Origin: Gynurincola endophyticus
GTDB lineage: Bacteria > Bacteroidota > Bacteroidia > Chitinophagales > Chitinophagaceae
Direction of reading: 5' to 3'
Assembly (NCBI RefSeq): GCF_003991195.1
Contig: NZ_RCWL01000008.1
Location: 599-64,598 of the forward strand
DNA: 64,000 nt
Shown here: positions 44,155 through 53,968 of the stretch, piece by piece
Layout of the letters: each line of letters opens with the position of its first letter
Numbering within the stretch: the first letter of the stretch is position 1
Made by a program: the position numbers and the translations under genes
Notes under the pieces: generated by a model
Told to the model about the DNA's origin: nothing
Seen by the model: only the letters and a program-made list of their open reading frames with translations
The model's database searches: none

Positions 44155-46539
44155 TTATTCGTCTCTTAAACTATTAACAGGCTTCGCCATTGCAGCTTTT
44201 ACAGATTGCATTGCGATGGTTAAGAAGGCTATTAAAATGGCTACAATTGCTGATAAGGCAAACATCCACCATTCCAGTTTAATACGGTAAGAGAAGTCGC
44301 TTAGCCAGCTGTTCATTGCAAACCAGGCTAACGGGATGGCCAGTAAGCTGGCAATAAAAACCATTTTGATAAAATCTTTGCTTAAAATTCCTACAATATT
44401 GCTGATTGAAGATCCCAGCACCTTGCGGATACCGATTTCTTTTGCACGTATAATGATACTGTAAGAAGATAATCCGAATAAGCCCAATGATGCCAGTGCG
44501 ATAGCGATAGATGCGAATATGAGAATGATAGTACCGGTTCTTTTTTCTGTGCTATACATTTTTTCGAACTGCTCATCCAGGAAATTGTATTTGAAGGGGC
44601 GATGTGGCGCTACTTCACTCCATACTTTCTGAATATGAGCCAGAGTCTGGTCTACATTAGCTGTATTCATTTTTACCATAATTATATTGTACCATCCCTC
44701 AGGGAATAATACCAGCGGGGTAATTTCATGGTGAATTGATTGAAAATGGAAATCTTTAACAACTCCTTTCACTCTTCCGTTTCTTTCACCCATCAACAAT
44801 GGTTTATTAACGGCTTCTTCTGCAGTCCAACCTAATTTTTGAGCTGCACTTTCATTGAGGATGAAATTATAAAAAGCTTCTTCTTCATTTTTATTAACAG
44901 CATCTATATCCTGTAAAGTAAGATTTTCACCTGCTACAAGTGTGAGGCCGCTTGCCTGTAGAAACTCTTCATCAATAGGAGTGGCTGTTACAGAGATCTG
45001 CTCATCCAGATCACGGCGGCGTTGTATATTGTAACCGCCTACAATATTAATTGGTGTATTAACAGTGGCAGATACGTATTGAATATTATTATTCTTTTTC
45101 AGTTCGGTTTTGAATACTGCCAGCTTGTTGTTAATGGTATTGTCTGATGGTAATACCAATATCTGTTCCTTGTTATATCCCATTTCTTTATTCTGTATAT
45201 AACTCAGTTGCTGATACATGATTACAGTGGCACATATCAGAAAAGCAGAAATTGTAAACTGGAAGGTGGTTAAACCTTTTCGAAGTGTCATTCCCGAACG
45301 GGTGTTTTTATAGGCTCCTTTTAAAATTCTGACCGGTAAGAAGTTTGCCAGTACCATTGCCGGATAAATACCCGCCAGTAATGTAATGGTGACAATAATC
45401 AGAATACCGGCAAGAATGGTAGCCGGGTTCAATGCTTCTAGTAACGAGATCTGAATACCCGCCAGATAGTTGAAAGACGGTAAGGTCAACATGGTTAGGC
45501 CAATACTTGCTATCAGTGCCAAACAAGACAATAAGAATGATTCTGCAATAAACTGCCAGAATACCTGTTGTTTGGTAGCCCCTGCCACCTTTCTGATGCC
45601 AACTTCTTTTGCACGTTCCATAGAACGTACGGTGCTAAGGTTAATATAAGTAGAGCTGGCAATAATCAACATTAAAATAGCGATACCCGCAGTGATATAG
45701 ATATATTTAATATTACTGTTGGCTTCAATTCCCGGATAAGGAGAGTGAAGATGGATGTCAAGAAACGGTTCCAGTTCGTATCTGATAGTTACATTCTGCA
45801 TTTCTTTTGTTTCCTGCATCATGAACCGGTTGATCTTATCCTGTAAGGCAGCTAATCCGCCCGGTTGTTTTAATAACAGGTAAGTCGTATAGTTTGCATT
45901 CCAGTAAGTATCCTCCCGCGCATTTTTCATGTTTTGGAAAGAGGCCAGCACGTTGTATTTAACCTGTGAATTCTGAGGGCAGTCTTCACTGATACCGGTT
46001 ACTTCATATTCGGTTTGCGCAATGCCCAGTTTTAAGGTTTTACCGATAGGATTTTCGTTACCGAAGTATTTTTTTGCAGAAGAACGGGTTAAAACTATTT
46101 TATTGGTACCGTTTAAAACATCATTCGGGTTACCTTCTATCAGTTTGAAACCTGAAAGTACATTGAAAAAGCTGGAGTCAACAAAAACAAAATTGTCTTC
46201 TTCGTAAGTGTTTTCTTTTGCATAGATCAGTATCGTCTGGTTAAAAACCCTTGTACCGGATTCAACTTCCGGAAATTCGTTTTTGAAAACAGGTAAAACC
46301 CGGGCACTGGTGTAATTACCTTTGTTAAAAGTACCATCGCCAAAACTGTATTCCATGATGACGCGGGCAATTCTATCACCTTTGTTCTGAAACTTGTCAT
46401 AGCTTAATTCTGACTTAATGTATATGAACATTAACAAACAGGCGGTTAAACCGATGCTGAGCCCGATAATATTAATCAAAAACACCAGTTTGTTTTTGGT
46501 AACATTCCTCCAGGCTATTTTTATATAATTTTTAAACAT
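44155..46539 (-). CDS. MacB/FtsX-type ABC permease 5
   Basis: 794 residues. Opens MFKNYIKIAWRNVTKNKLVF with helix 'LINIIGLSIGLTACLLMFIYI'. Coupling motifs AKEVGIRKVAGATKQQ (module 1) and AKEIGIRKVLGSSISN (module 2). Periplasmic parts include 'KIVLTRSSAKKYFGNENPIGKTL' and 'VKGVVKDFHFQSIHHEITPLVLF', which recur in all seven paralogues. By its start and general motifs it looks closer to permease 3 than to its immediate neighbours. Confidence 0.93.
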   Translation of the reverse strand: MFKNYIKIAWRNVTKNKLVFLINIIGLSIGLTACLLMFIYIKSELSYDKFQNKGDRIARVIMEYSFGDGTFNKGNYTSARVLPVFKNEFPEVESGTRVFNQTILIYAKENTYEEDNFVFVDSSFFNVLSGFKLIEGNPNDVLNGTNKIVLTRSSAKKYFGNENPIGKTLKLGIAQTEYEVTGISEDCPQNSQVKYNVLASFQNMKNAREDTYWNANYTTYLLLKQPGGLAALQDKINRFMMQETKEMQNVTIRYELEPFLDIHLHSPYPGIEANSNIKYIYITAGIAILMLIIASSTYINLSTVRSMERAKEVGIRKVAGATKQQVFWQFIAESFLLSCLALIASIGLTMLTLPSFNYLAGIQISLLEALNPATILAGILIIVTITLLAGIYPAMVLANFLPVRILKGAYKNTRSGMTLRKGLTTFQFTISAFLICATVIMYQQLSYIQNKEMGYNKEQILVLPSDNTINNKLAVFKTELKKNNNIQYVSATVNTPINIVGGYNIQRRRDLDEQISVTATPIDEEFLQASGLTLVAGENLTLQDIDAVNKNEEEAFYNFILNESAAQKLGWTAEEAVNKPLLMGERNGRVKGVVKDFHFQSIHHEITPLVLFPEGWYNIIMVKMNTANVDQTLAHIQKVWSEVAPHRPFKYNFLDEQFEKMYSTEKRTGTIILIFASIAIALASLGLFGLSSYSIIIRAKEIGIRKVLGSSISNIVGILSKDFIKMVFIASLLAIPLAWFAMNSWLSDFSYRIKLEWWMFALSAIVAILIAFLTIAMQSVKAAMAKPVNSLRDE

Positions 46540-46597
46540 AGTGAAGTGTTTAAATTCGTTTATGATTGATCAATACATTCATTCTAATCAAATAGTG

Positions 46598-49039
46598 TTA
46601 TTCATCACGTAAGCTGTTCACCGGATTTACTATTGCTGCTTTTACAGCCTGCACACTTACGGTAACAAAAGCTATGATGATGGCTAATCCTCCGGCCATT
46701 AAAAAAGTCCATATCGTAACGGGTACTTTATAGATAAACTCTTCCAGCCATTTATTCATAGCCCACCAGGCGATAGGAGATGCAATCACAATGGCAATGA
46801 TCACCAGCTTTACAAAATCTTTTGATAGTAAACCTACAATACTGCTTACAGAGGCTCCCAATACTTTTCTTACCCCGATTTCTTTTGTTCTCTGAAAAGC
46901 AGTCAGTGTAGCTAAACCAAAAAGACCTAAACAACCGATGAATATAGATATGAAAGTAGCTACATTTATAAGCGTTGATAATCTCTGATCTTCTTTGTAT
47001 AAGGCTTCAATCGTTTCGTCGTAAAAACGGTATTCAAAATATTTTTCAGAATAAAACTTTGTCCAGGTGGCTTTAATAGCTTCAATGGTTTGTGGCCATT
47101 GTTCACTGTTACTGCTCAATTTGATATTAAACATTTGCCGTGGCTGATCTCCCTGCATTAATACCAGTGGTTTGATTTCCTTATAGAAGTTTTCCTGATG
47201 AAAATCTTTAACAACTCCAGCTATTGAATAGAGTTCGTCTGAACGTTTAATTGTTTTTCCGACTGCTTCTTCGGGAGATGATATACCATATTCTTTCACT
47301 GCAGTTTCATTCAGGATAACCTTTTTGGAAGAGTCGCCGGCTACAAAGTCTTTTCCTGCTACTAAAGGCATCTGATAAAAACTCAGATAATTATGATCCA
47401 CCATTTTAATCTGTAATTGGCGGCTCACCGGATCTGTACCCTCTGCCGGTGTATATATATACGGACTGCTCGAATATCCCATTCTTAAAGGAGACTCTGA
47501 AAAACTTAAATTGGTGACACCCGGTAGCTTTTGTAACTCTTCCAGCAATACTTTTTGCTTACCCACAAAACCGGCTTTGGAAGTCATGTTAAACGGATGA
47601 TCAACGAGCAATACTGCGTCTTTATTAAAACCAAGGTCTTTTTTGATGGTATATTTCAATTGTTGCCCGACAATAATTGCTCCAATGATAAAGCATTGGG
47701 CGATGGTATACTGAAATATGAAAAGTCCTTTTCTTACATTAAACCTGCTTTTACCGCTTTTTTGAGATAAACCGTTTTTGATACTTTGTATCGGATTTAC
47801 TCTCGTCATTTGTATTGCCGGGTAAGCTCCTGAACTTACAATAGTTGCTATCAATATACCTCCCAATATCAGAAGGGTATTGGTATGAAATTGAAAGTTA
47901 ACGGCATCCTGTGGAATCATATCGCTTAACAGCAGAAAGGAGAAGTGTACCAGCACGAATGATAAAAGTGCTCCGATCAGTACTACAATAATGGTTTCAG
48001 AAAATATCTGCATCAGCAGACTTTTATTATTGCTGCCCAATGTTTTTCTGATACCTATTTCTTTTCCTCTTTGCGGAATCTGAGCAGTACTCAGATTTAT
48101 ATAGTTGATACAGGCAAGAAATAAGATGAATATGGCAGTTCCGATCAATCCGAATAATACAGTTTTGCTGGTTTTTTTCACCTGCCATTCGTTAACATAG
48201 GTAGCAAAGTGCATTTCCGACAGCGGAATCATACTAAACCATCTCACAAATTCATATGTCGGGTTTCTTTCCTGTTTAAAATCCTGCCATTTCTGATCGC
48301 TGAGCTGTTGAATTTGTTTCAGAATAGTCGCCGGATTTTTATCATTCTCAGCAATGATATACAATCTGTCAGATGAATTCGTGTTGGTCCATTCAACCAA
48401 AGGATATGCAATTGGTTGAAGATATAGTATTTCCTGTGCAGTAAACTCTGACGGAAAATGCAGATCTTCTACAATACCACTGATGGTTTTTATTGCATCT
48501 TCTTCGTAAGTAATTGTTTTGCCGATTAATTGCCCGGGAGTAAGCCCCGGGAAATAACTGTTTGCTCTGGATTGGGTTAATACCACTGATTCAGGTTGCT
48601 GAAAGGCAGTGCGGGCATTTCCTGCCAACCATTTATAGGGTACCATTTCAAAGTAAGAACTATCGGTTGCAATGATATCTTCCGGTTCTTCTACTTCGAT
48701 TAATTCTTTACCATTATCTACTTTTACAGATGAAATCCATTGTCCGTATACAGGTACTACCGCTTTTACACCTGTTACATTTTCACGTACACCCTGATAA
48801 AACGGAGCAGAAACACCACCATAGATAGTTTCTTTATTATCGAACATTTTTCCAGTCACTAAACGGTAGGTATTTTCCCGTTCAGGAATGGCTGACTCAA
48901 AGTTGAATTCGTATCGGACGATACTTAATATAACCCAACAGGTACAGATACCTATTGCCAGACCTGCAATATTTAAGGCTGTGAAAAGTTTATGTTTCCA
49001 CAAATACCTGAAAGCTGTTTTAAAGCTGAGTTTTATCAT
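46598..49039 (-). CDS. MacB/FtsX-type ABC permease 4
   Basis: 813 residues. Coupling motifs IPQRGKEIGIRKTLGSNN and FQRTKEIGVRKVLGASVS. Shares with permease 1 the IPQR-KEIGIRKTLGS variant, a longer first periplasmic domain with 'YKWLAGNARTAFQQPESVVLT' and 'RANSYFPG', and the NLRKGLF-type segment between modules, so the two form a subfamily separated by two other permeases. Ends NPVNSLRDE. 58 bp before permease 5. Confidence 0.93.
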   Translation of the reverse strand: MIKLSFKTAFRYLWKHKLFTALNIAGLAIGICTCWVILSIVRYEFNFESAIPERENTYRLVTGKMFDNKETIYGGVSAPFYQGVRENVTGVKAVVPVYGQWISSVKVDNGKELIEVEEPEDIIATDSSYFEMVPYKWLAGNARTAFQQPESVVLTQSRANSYFPGLTPGQLIGKTITYEEDAIKTISGIVEDLHFPSEFTAQEILYLQPIAYPLVEWTNTNSSDRLYIIAENDKNPATILKQIQQLSDQKWQDFKQERNPTYEFVRWFSMIPLSEMHFATYVNEWQVKKTSKTVLFGLIGTAIFILFLACINYINLSTAQIPQRGKEIGIRKTLGSNNKSLLMQIFSETIIVVLIGALLSFVLVHFSFLLLSDMIPQDAVNFQFHTNTLLILGGILIATIVSSGAYPAIQMTRVNPIQSIKNGLSQKSGKSRFNVRKGLFIFQYTIAQCFIIGAIIVGQQLKYTIKKDLGFNKDAVLLVDHPFNMTSKAGFVGKQKVLLEELQKLPGVTNLSFSESPLRMGYSSSPYIYTPAEGTDPVSRQLQIKMVDHNYLSFYQMPLVAGKDFVAGDSSKKVILNETAVKEYGISSPEEAVGKTIKRSDELYSIAGVVKDFHQENFYKEIKPLVLMQGDQPRQMFNIKLSSNSEQWPQTIEAIKATWTKFYSEKYFEYRFYDETIEALYKEDQRLSTLINVATFISIFIGCLGLFGLATLTAFQRTKEIGVRKVLGASVSSIVGLLSKDFVKLVIIAIVIASPIAWWAMNKWLEEFIYKVPVTIWTFLMAGGLAIIIAFVTVSVQAVKAAIVNPVNSLRDE

Positions 49040-49064
49040 AAAATGCTATTAATCGTTTGTATGA

Positions 49065-51449
49065 TTATTCGTCTCTTAAACTTTTTACCGGATTGGCGAT
49101 AGCTGCTTTAATAGATTGAAAACTTACTGTGAACAATGTTATTAAAATGGCTATCAGGGCTACTAAGGCAAAAATCCACCACTCAATGGAGATTTTATAA
49201 GAATAATCAGCCAGCCATTGGTGCATGATATACCAGGCAATAGGAGTAGCTATTACAAAAGAGATTAACACCAGCGTTAAAAACTCTCTTGATAAAAGGC
49301 TGGTTACTTCAAAAACAGAAGCACCCAATACTTTTCTGATGCCGATTTCTTTTACCCTGTTTTCTGCCATGTAAGTAGCCAGACCGAATAAACCTAAACA
49401 AGAAATGAAAATGGTGAGTCCTGCAAACAATACTACCAGTTTTCCGGTTCTTTCAATTCCTTTGAATTTAGTGGCGTAATTTTCATCGGCAAATACATAA
49501 TTCGCAGGATATTCAGGGTTATACTTTGCAAGTACTTCTTTTAGTATTTTCAGATTTTCAATATTGTTATTTGCCGGATTGAGTTTGAAGTGCGCTACAT
49601 TCGGCCAGTAATATATAGGGCCGGCAATCATCATTGGTGTTATTTTTTCCTGGAAAGGTGATTCTATAATAAAATCTTTAATAACTCCAACGATAGTCAT
49701 CTGAGCGTCTCCGCCTACGAAACCTACTTTTTGTCCGATCGGATCTTCTAATCTCATGGCTTTCACTGCAGATTCATTCAGTATCAGTGCTGAGCTGTCA
49801 GATGGATACTGATATACATCAATATCTCTTCCCTGTATCAGTTCAAGGCCCATTGTTTTTACAAAGTCAGCATCAGTACCTAAACGAAGGAATAATTCTT
49901 TCTCATCTTCTTTGGTACTGCCACTCCATTTAAAACCCCATGAGTCACTCCATCTCTGGGTAATAGGGCTTTGGTTCATGGTGGCTGATAAAATTGCTCC
50001 TCTGCTTATTAAATCGTTTTTGATAGCAGAAAAATGTTTCTTTACATCTCCTTCATTAAAAATGTAAACAAGATCTTTTCTGTCGTAACCGGCTTCTCTT
50101 TCCAATCCGAATCTGATTTGTTTAGAAATAATGATGGTGGAAGTGATCAGGATAATTGCAAAGGTGAACTGAATCGTTACCAGTACTTTTCTTGGAGTAA
50201 AAGGTGCTTTTACTTTTTTGTAAGTGCCTTTTAATACTTTTACCGGGTTAAATGATGAAAGATAGAAAGAAGGGTAACTGCCGGCTATCAGTCCGGTTAG
50301 TAAAATAAAGGCTATTGAATATAACCAGAAGTTAATGGTTTTGAAAGGAATAAATAGTTCTTTTCCTACCAGCGTATTGAATCCGGATAGTACGATTGTT
50401 ACAAGTAACAATGCGAGTATGAAAGAGATTATACTCAAAAGAATACTTTCTCCTAAAAATTGAAGTACAAGTGATGTTTTGGTTACGCCCACCACTTTTC
50501 TTATACCCACTTCTTTAGCACGCTTTTCACTTCTTGCCGTACTCAGGTTCATGAAGTTGATACAGGCAATTAAAAGAATAAATGCACCGATTACAGAAAA
50601 CAACCGCACCATTACCAGATTGCCCGCTACTAATTTTCCATTATCATTTTTACCGTAGAGGTATAATTTTTCAAGCGGATGGCTAAATACCTCAATGGTA
50701 GAAGGGTTCGCCGATTCTTTAGTATGATCGATGGTAATCGTTCTGACTTTGCTGTCGAAAGTACTGTGCAGCGATGGGTCTTTGAGTAATACGTATGTTC
50801 TTAGAGAGTTATTCGTCCAGCTTTCACTCATATTACCTATTACTTTCTGGTAACTGAATGGCAGTAAGTAGTCAAATCTAAAAATAGTATTGTTAGGAAG
50901 ATCTTTCAGAACACCTGTAACAATAAAATTATGAACACTGTCTAAGATCAGGCTCTTACCCATCGGATCTTCATTCCCAAACATCGATTTTGCAAATTTT
51001 TCAGTTAATACGATGTCATAAGTATTGTTCAGTGCTATCTCTTTATTTCCTTGCATTAAAGGGAAGCTGAATATTTTCAGGAAGCCGCTGTCTACAAAAG
51101 CAGCTTGTCCGTTTATCTTTTTATCACCCAGCTTTACCAGAAAGGTAGAATTCGTGAATCTGCTCATGTCTTCTACTTCAGGATAATCTGTTTTGAGTGT
51201 TGGCCCCATCACCTGAGGAGTGCTGTTCCATGCCCAGATTTCTCCGCTGGTAGATTTGTCTTTGTTATACATTACAAAGATGCGGTTTCCTTTTTCATGG
51301 AAACGTTCTATACTCAATTCATTCTGTATCCATAAAAAAATGAGTATCGCTGATGCCATACCAATAGATAAGCCGACTATATTCAACAGGCTGTATCCTT
51401 TTGTTTTCCATAAATTTCTAAAAGCAATTTTCAAATAATTCTTAAACAT
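49065..51449 (-). CDS. MacB/FtsX-type ABC permease 3
   Basis: 794 residues. Opens MFKNYLKIAFRNLWKTKGYS, helix 'LLNIVGLSIGMASAILIFLWI'. Coupling motifs AKEVGIRKVVGVTKTSL and VKEIGIRKVLGASVFEV. First periplasmic domain has 'YDIVLTEKFAKSMFGNEDPMGKSL'; second has 'SALILNESAVKAMRLEDPIGQKV'. Same length and similar opening as permease 5. Only 12 bp after permease 2, so translation is probably coupled along the transcript. Confidence 0.93.
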   Translation of the reverse strand: MFKNYLKIAFRNLWKTKGYSLLNIVGLSIGMASAILIFLWIQNELSIERFHEKGNRIFVMYNKDKSTSGEIWAWNSTPQVMGPTLKTDYPEVEDMSRFTNSTFLVKLGDKKINGQAAFVDSGFLKIFSFPLMQGNKEIALNNTYDIVLTEKFAKSMFGNEDPMGKSLILDSVHNFIVTGVLKDLPNNTIFRFDYLLPFSYQKVIGNMSESWTNNSLRTYVLLKDPSLHSTFDSKVRTITIDHTKESANPSTIEVFSHPLEKLYLYGKNDNGKLVAGNLVMVRLFSVIGAFILLIACINFMNLSTARSEKRAKEVGIRKVVGVTKTSLVLQFLGESILLSIISFILALLLVTIVLSGFNTLVGKELFIPFKTINFWLYSIAFILLTGLIAGSYPSFYLSSFNPVKVLKGTYKKVKAPFTPRKVLVTIQFTFAIILITSTIIISKQIRFGLEREAGYDRKDLVYIFNEGDVKKHFSAIKNDLISRGAILSATMNQSPITQRWSDSWGFKWSGSTKEDEKELFLRLGTDADFVKTMGLELIQGRDIDVYQYPSDSSALILNESAVKAMRLEDPIGQKVGFVGGDAQMTIVGVIKDFIIESPFQEKITPMMIAGPIYYWPNVAHFKLNPANNNIENLKILKEVLAKYNPEYPANYVFADENYATKFKGIERTGKLVVLFAGLTIFISCLGLFGLATYMAENRVKEIGIRKVLGASVFEVTSLLSREFLTLVLISFVIATPIAWYIMHQWLADYSYKISIEWWIFALVALIAILITLFTVSFQSIKAAIANPVKSLRDE

Positions 51450-51461
51450 GGCTATACTTTT

Positions 51462-53906
51462 TTATTCGTCTCTAAGACTTTTAATGGGGTTTGCGATGGC
51501 TGTTTTGATAGTTTGTGCACTAACGGTCACTAAGGTTAATGCAAGGGCTATCGAACCTCCTAATGCAAACATCCACCATTGAATAGAGGTTTTGTAGGCG
51601 AAATTGTTCAACCATTGCTGCATTGCCCACCAGGCTATTGGGGTGGCGATTACTACAGCAATGAAAACTAATTTTATAAAGTCAACTGATAATATTTTTA
51701 CAATATTCTGAACAGAAGCTCCCAGTACTTTTCTGATTCCTATTTCTTTTACACGTTGTTCTGTTTGATTGATAATCATACCCAATACCCCCAAACAGGA
51801 TAACAGCAGCATTACCACACTAAACAGGATAATAAGCGTTTGTTGTTTGTCTTCTGCTTTATATAGCTGATCAACTTTGTCTTTTAAGTAGTTTGTTTCA
51901 ATCACTTTTTCAGGAAACATTCCGGCTGCAATTTTTTGTATGGCTGCCGCTGTTTGGTGAACTTTACCCGTTTCTGCTCTTACAAATACATTTGAGCTGA
52001 AGGATGGATCCAATAATATAATAGACGGTGTTATAGCTTTGTGCAGTGACTCCAGGTGAAGGTCTTCTATAATGCCTACCGGATTATAATCAGTACCCGT
52101 AATTAACTGATCAACCTCCGTCACACCAAGAATTTTTGCCGTACTCCGGGTGATAAGTATATTCTCCTGATGTGGGGTAGAGGATTTTTTTTCTTTTTGA
52201 TCATCTGACTGGTTGAGTAATGCCCTATTATCAGAAGTGACGTTTCTATCTATTCCAAATGTTTCATTCGACAATCTTCCTTTTATTAATTTGGCACCGA
52301 TTGCTTCTGCAAAATCAAGATTGGCAACTACCACATCCAGTGCAATGGTTTCTGCCGGATTGATCAGACTCTTCATTGTTATTCTGCCGGCACTTTTATT
52401 GTCAGGCCCCCAAACAGAAGTACCCACATGTTTGATACCGGGTACTTTGAGAAGCTCGTTCTTAAACCCTGCATATTGATCACCCCAACCAATTTCGTTG
52501 ATCATCAGAATGTCATCTTTCTCATAACCGAGATCTTTATTGTTGATGAGAGATAACTGACTATTAATGACGGTTAATGAAATGATCACAATGATGGTAA
52601 GGCTGAATTGCGTCACTACTAATGACTTTCTTAAACTTTCTCCTTTCCACAGATCGTTTTTGAAGAATTTGTTTTTCAGGCTTTGAGACGGTGTTACACC
52701 AGATATTACCCATGCCGGATAAATTCCGATCAGCATACTCAGAACAATGGTTGCTGCTACTACTACTGCCAATAAATGAAGATTTGAAAAAAGTGTGATC
52801 GTCAGACTATGTTCAATAAAACCTTCAATAGTTGGTAACAAATAGAGGTATCCCGCAATAGATATCGTAATGGCTGCTGCAAAGAATAAGACTGATTCTA
52901 ACAGATACTGTTGAATCAACTGTTTTCGGCCGGCACCTAATATTTTTCTGATGCCTGTTTCTTTTGTACGTTGAAATATTTTGGCTGTACTCAGATTGAT
53001 GAAGTTAATACAGGCAATTGTCAGCATGAAAATGCCGACAATTCCAAGAATGTAGAGATTACTTTTATTACTTTTTATGGTAGCGGTTTCATCAGCATCT
53101 GAATTCAGGTATACTTTTTCTATTGGTTGAAATGTATGATAGAATTCTTTAGTGGTAATGGCTGTTTTTTCACTGAAATAATCATTTACCTTTTTTGTGA
53201 AACTGGCCAGATCGGTAGCGGGTTTTAACTGGTAATAGATGATTTGTGAAAGAAAACGTTGGTCTGATGATAATGTAATGGCGCTGGGAGGTTGTAATAA
53301 AATGACTTCCGTTCTTAAATGAGTATTCGAAGGAATATCTTTTATAACCGCTTTAATCTGATATTGGGTTGATTTGTTTGACCATCTGGGTACATCATTC
53401 AGCACCATTCCCACGGGATCCAGTTCCTTAAAATATTTGTTTCTGAAACTTTCGGTAATAACGAGATTGTTGACACCATTGGTGTAAGGCAAAATACTTC
53501 CACTAATAGTTTCTAAACTGAACATTTTTTCAAATGCTGTGTCAGCTCTCAATAAGTTTACTTGTATGTGTTCGTTGGCAAAGTGAGGGTTTTGAAAAGC
53601 TATTTCCTGTTTAATGATACGGCTGTAAGCCTGTACTTCAGGAAAGTCTGCCAGAATACTATTCGCTAATCCGATAGAAGTAAAAGATTGTTGATATTCT
53701 ACATTATTGATAACAGAAGTATTGTGGGCTTTAAATAAAGACCGGCTGTTAGGCCAATGTTTATCATAAGAAAGTTCATCAAGGATAACGGTAAAAACTA
53801 CAATGAATGATAATAAACCAACGGACAAACCTATGATGTTCGTTGCCGTATAGAGTTTGTTTTTAAAACAACTTCTGATAATAATTTTAAAATTATTTTT
53901 AAACAT
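51462..53906 (-). CDS. MacB/FtsX-type ABC permease 2
   Basis: 814 residues. Opens MFKNNFKIIIRSCFKNKLYT with helix 'IIGLSVGLLSFIVVFTVILDE'. Coupling motifs TKETGIRKILGAGRKQL and VKEIGIRKVLGASVQNI. The second periplasmic domain carries an extra hydrophilic insertion (around 'RNVTSDNRALLNQSDDQKEKKSS', shown here only in part as DDQKEKKSS) absent from the other six. Ends NPIKSLRDE. Confidence 0.92.
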   Translation of the reverse strand: MFKNNFKIIIRSCFKNKLYTATNIIGLSVGLLSFIVVFTVILDELSYDKHWPNSRSLFKAHNTSVINNVEYQQSFTSIGLANSILADFPEVQAYSRIIKQEIAFQNPHFANEHIQVNLLRADTAFEKMFSLETISGSILPYTNGVNNLVITESFRNKYFKELDPVGMVLNDVPRWSNKSTQYQIKAVIKDIPSNTHLRTEVILLQPPSAITLSSDQRFLSQIIYYQLKPATDLASFTKKVNDYFSEKTAITTKEFYHTFQPIEKVYLNSDADETATIKSNKSNLYILGIVGIFMLTIACINFINLSTAKIFQRTKETGIRKILGAGRKQLIQQYLLESVLFFAAAITISIAGYLYLLPTIEGFIEHSLTITLFSNLHLLAVVVAATIVLSMLIGIYPAWVISGVTPSQSLKNKFFKNDLWKGESLRKSLVVTQFSLTIIVIISLTVINSQLSLINNKDLGYEKDDILMINEIGWGDQYAGFKNELLKVPGIKHVGTSVWGPDNKSAGRITMKSLINPAETIALDVVVANLDFAEAIGAKLIKGRLSNETFGIDRNVTSDNRALLNQSDDQKEKKSSTPHQENILITRSTAKILGVTEVDQLITGTDYNPVGIIEDLHLESLHKAITPSIILLDPSFSSNVFVRAETGKVHQTAAAIQKIAAGMFPEKVIETNYLKDKVDQLYKAEDKQQTLIILFSVVMLLLSCLGVLGMIINQTEQRVKEIGIRKVLGASVQNIVKILSVDFIKLVFIAVVIATPIAWWAMQQWLNNFAYKTSIQWWMFALGGSIALALTLVTVSAQTIKTAIANPIKSLRDE

Positions 53907-53968
53907 AGGTCTGTCTCGTTTAGGTTTATACCAAAATATGAGGCTGTCTGGCTCTATTCTGTTAAAAT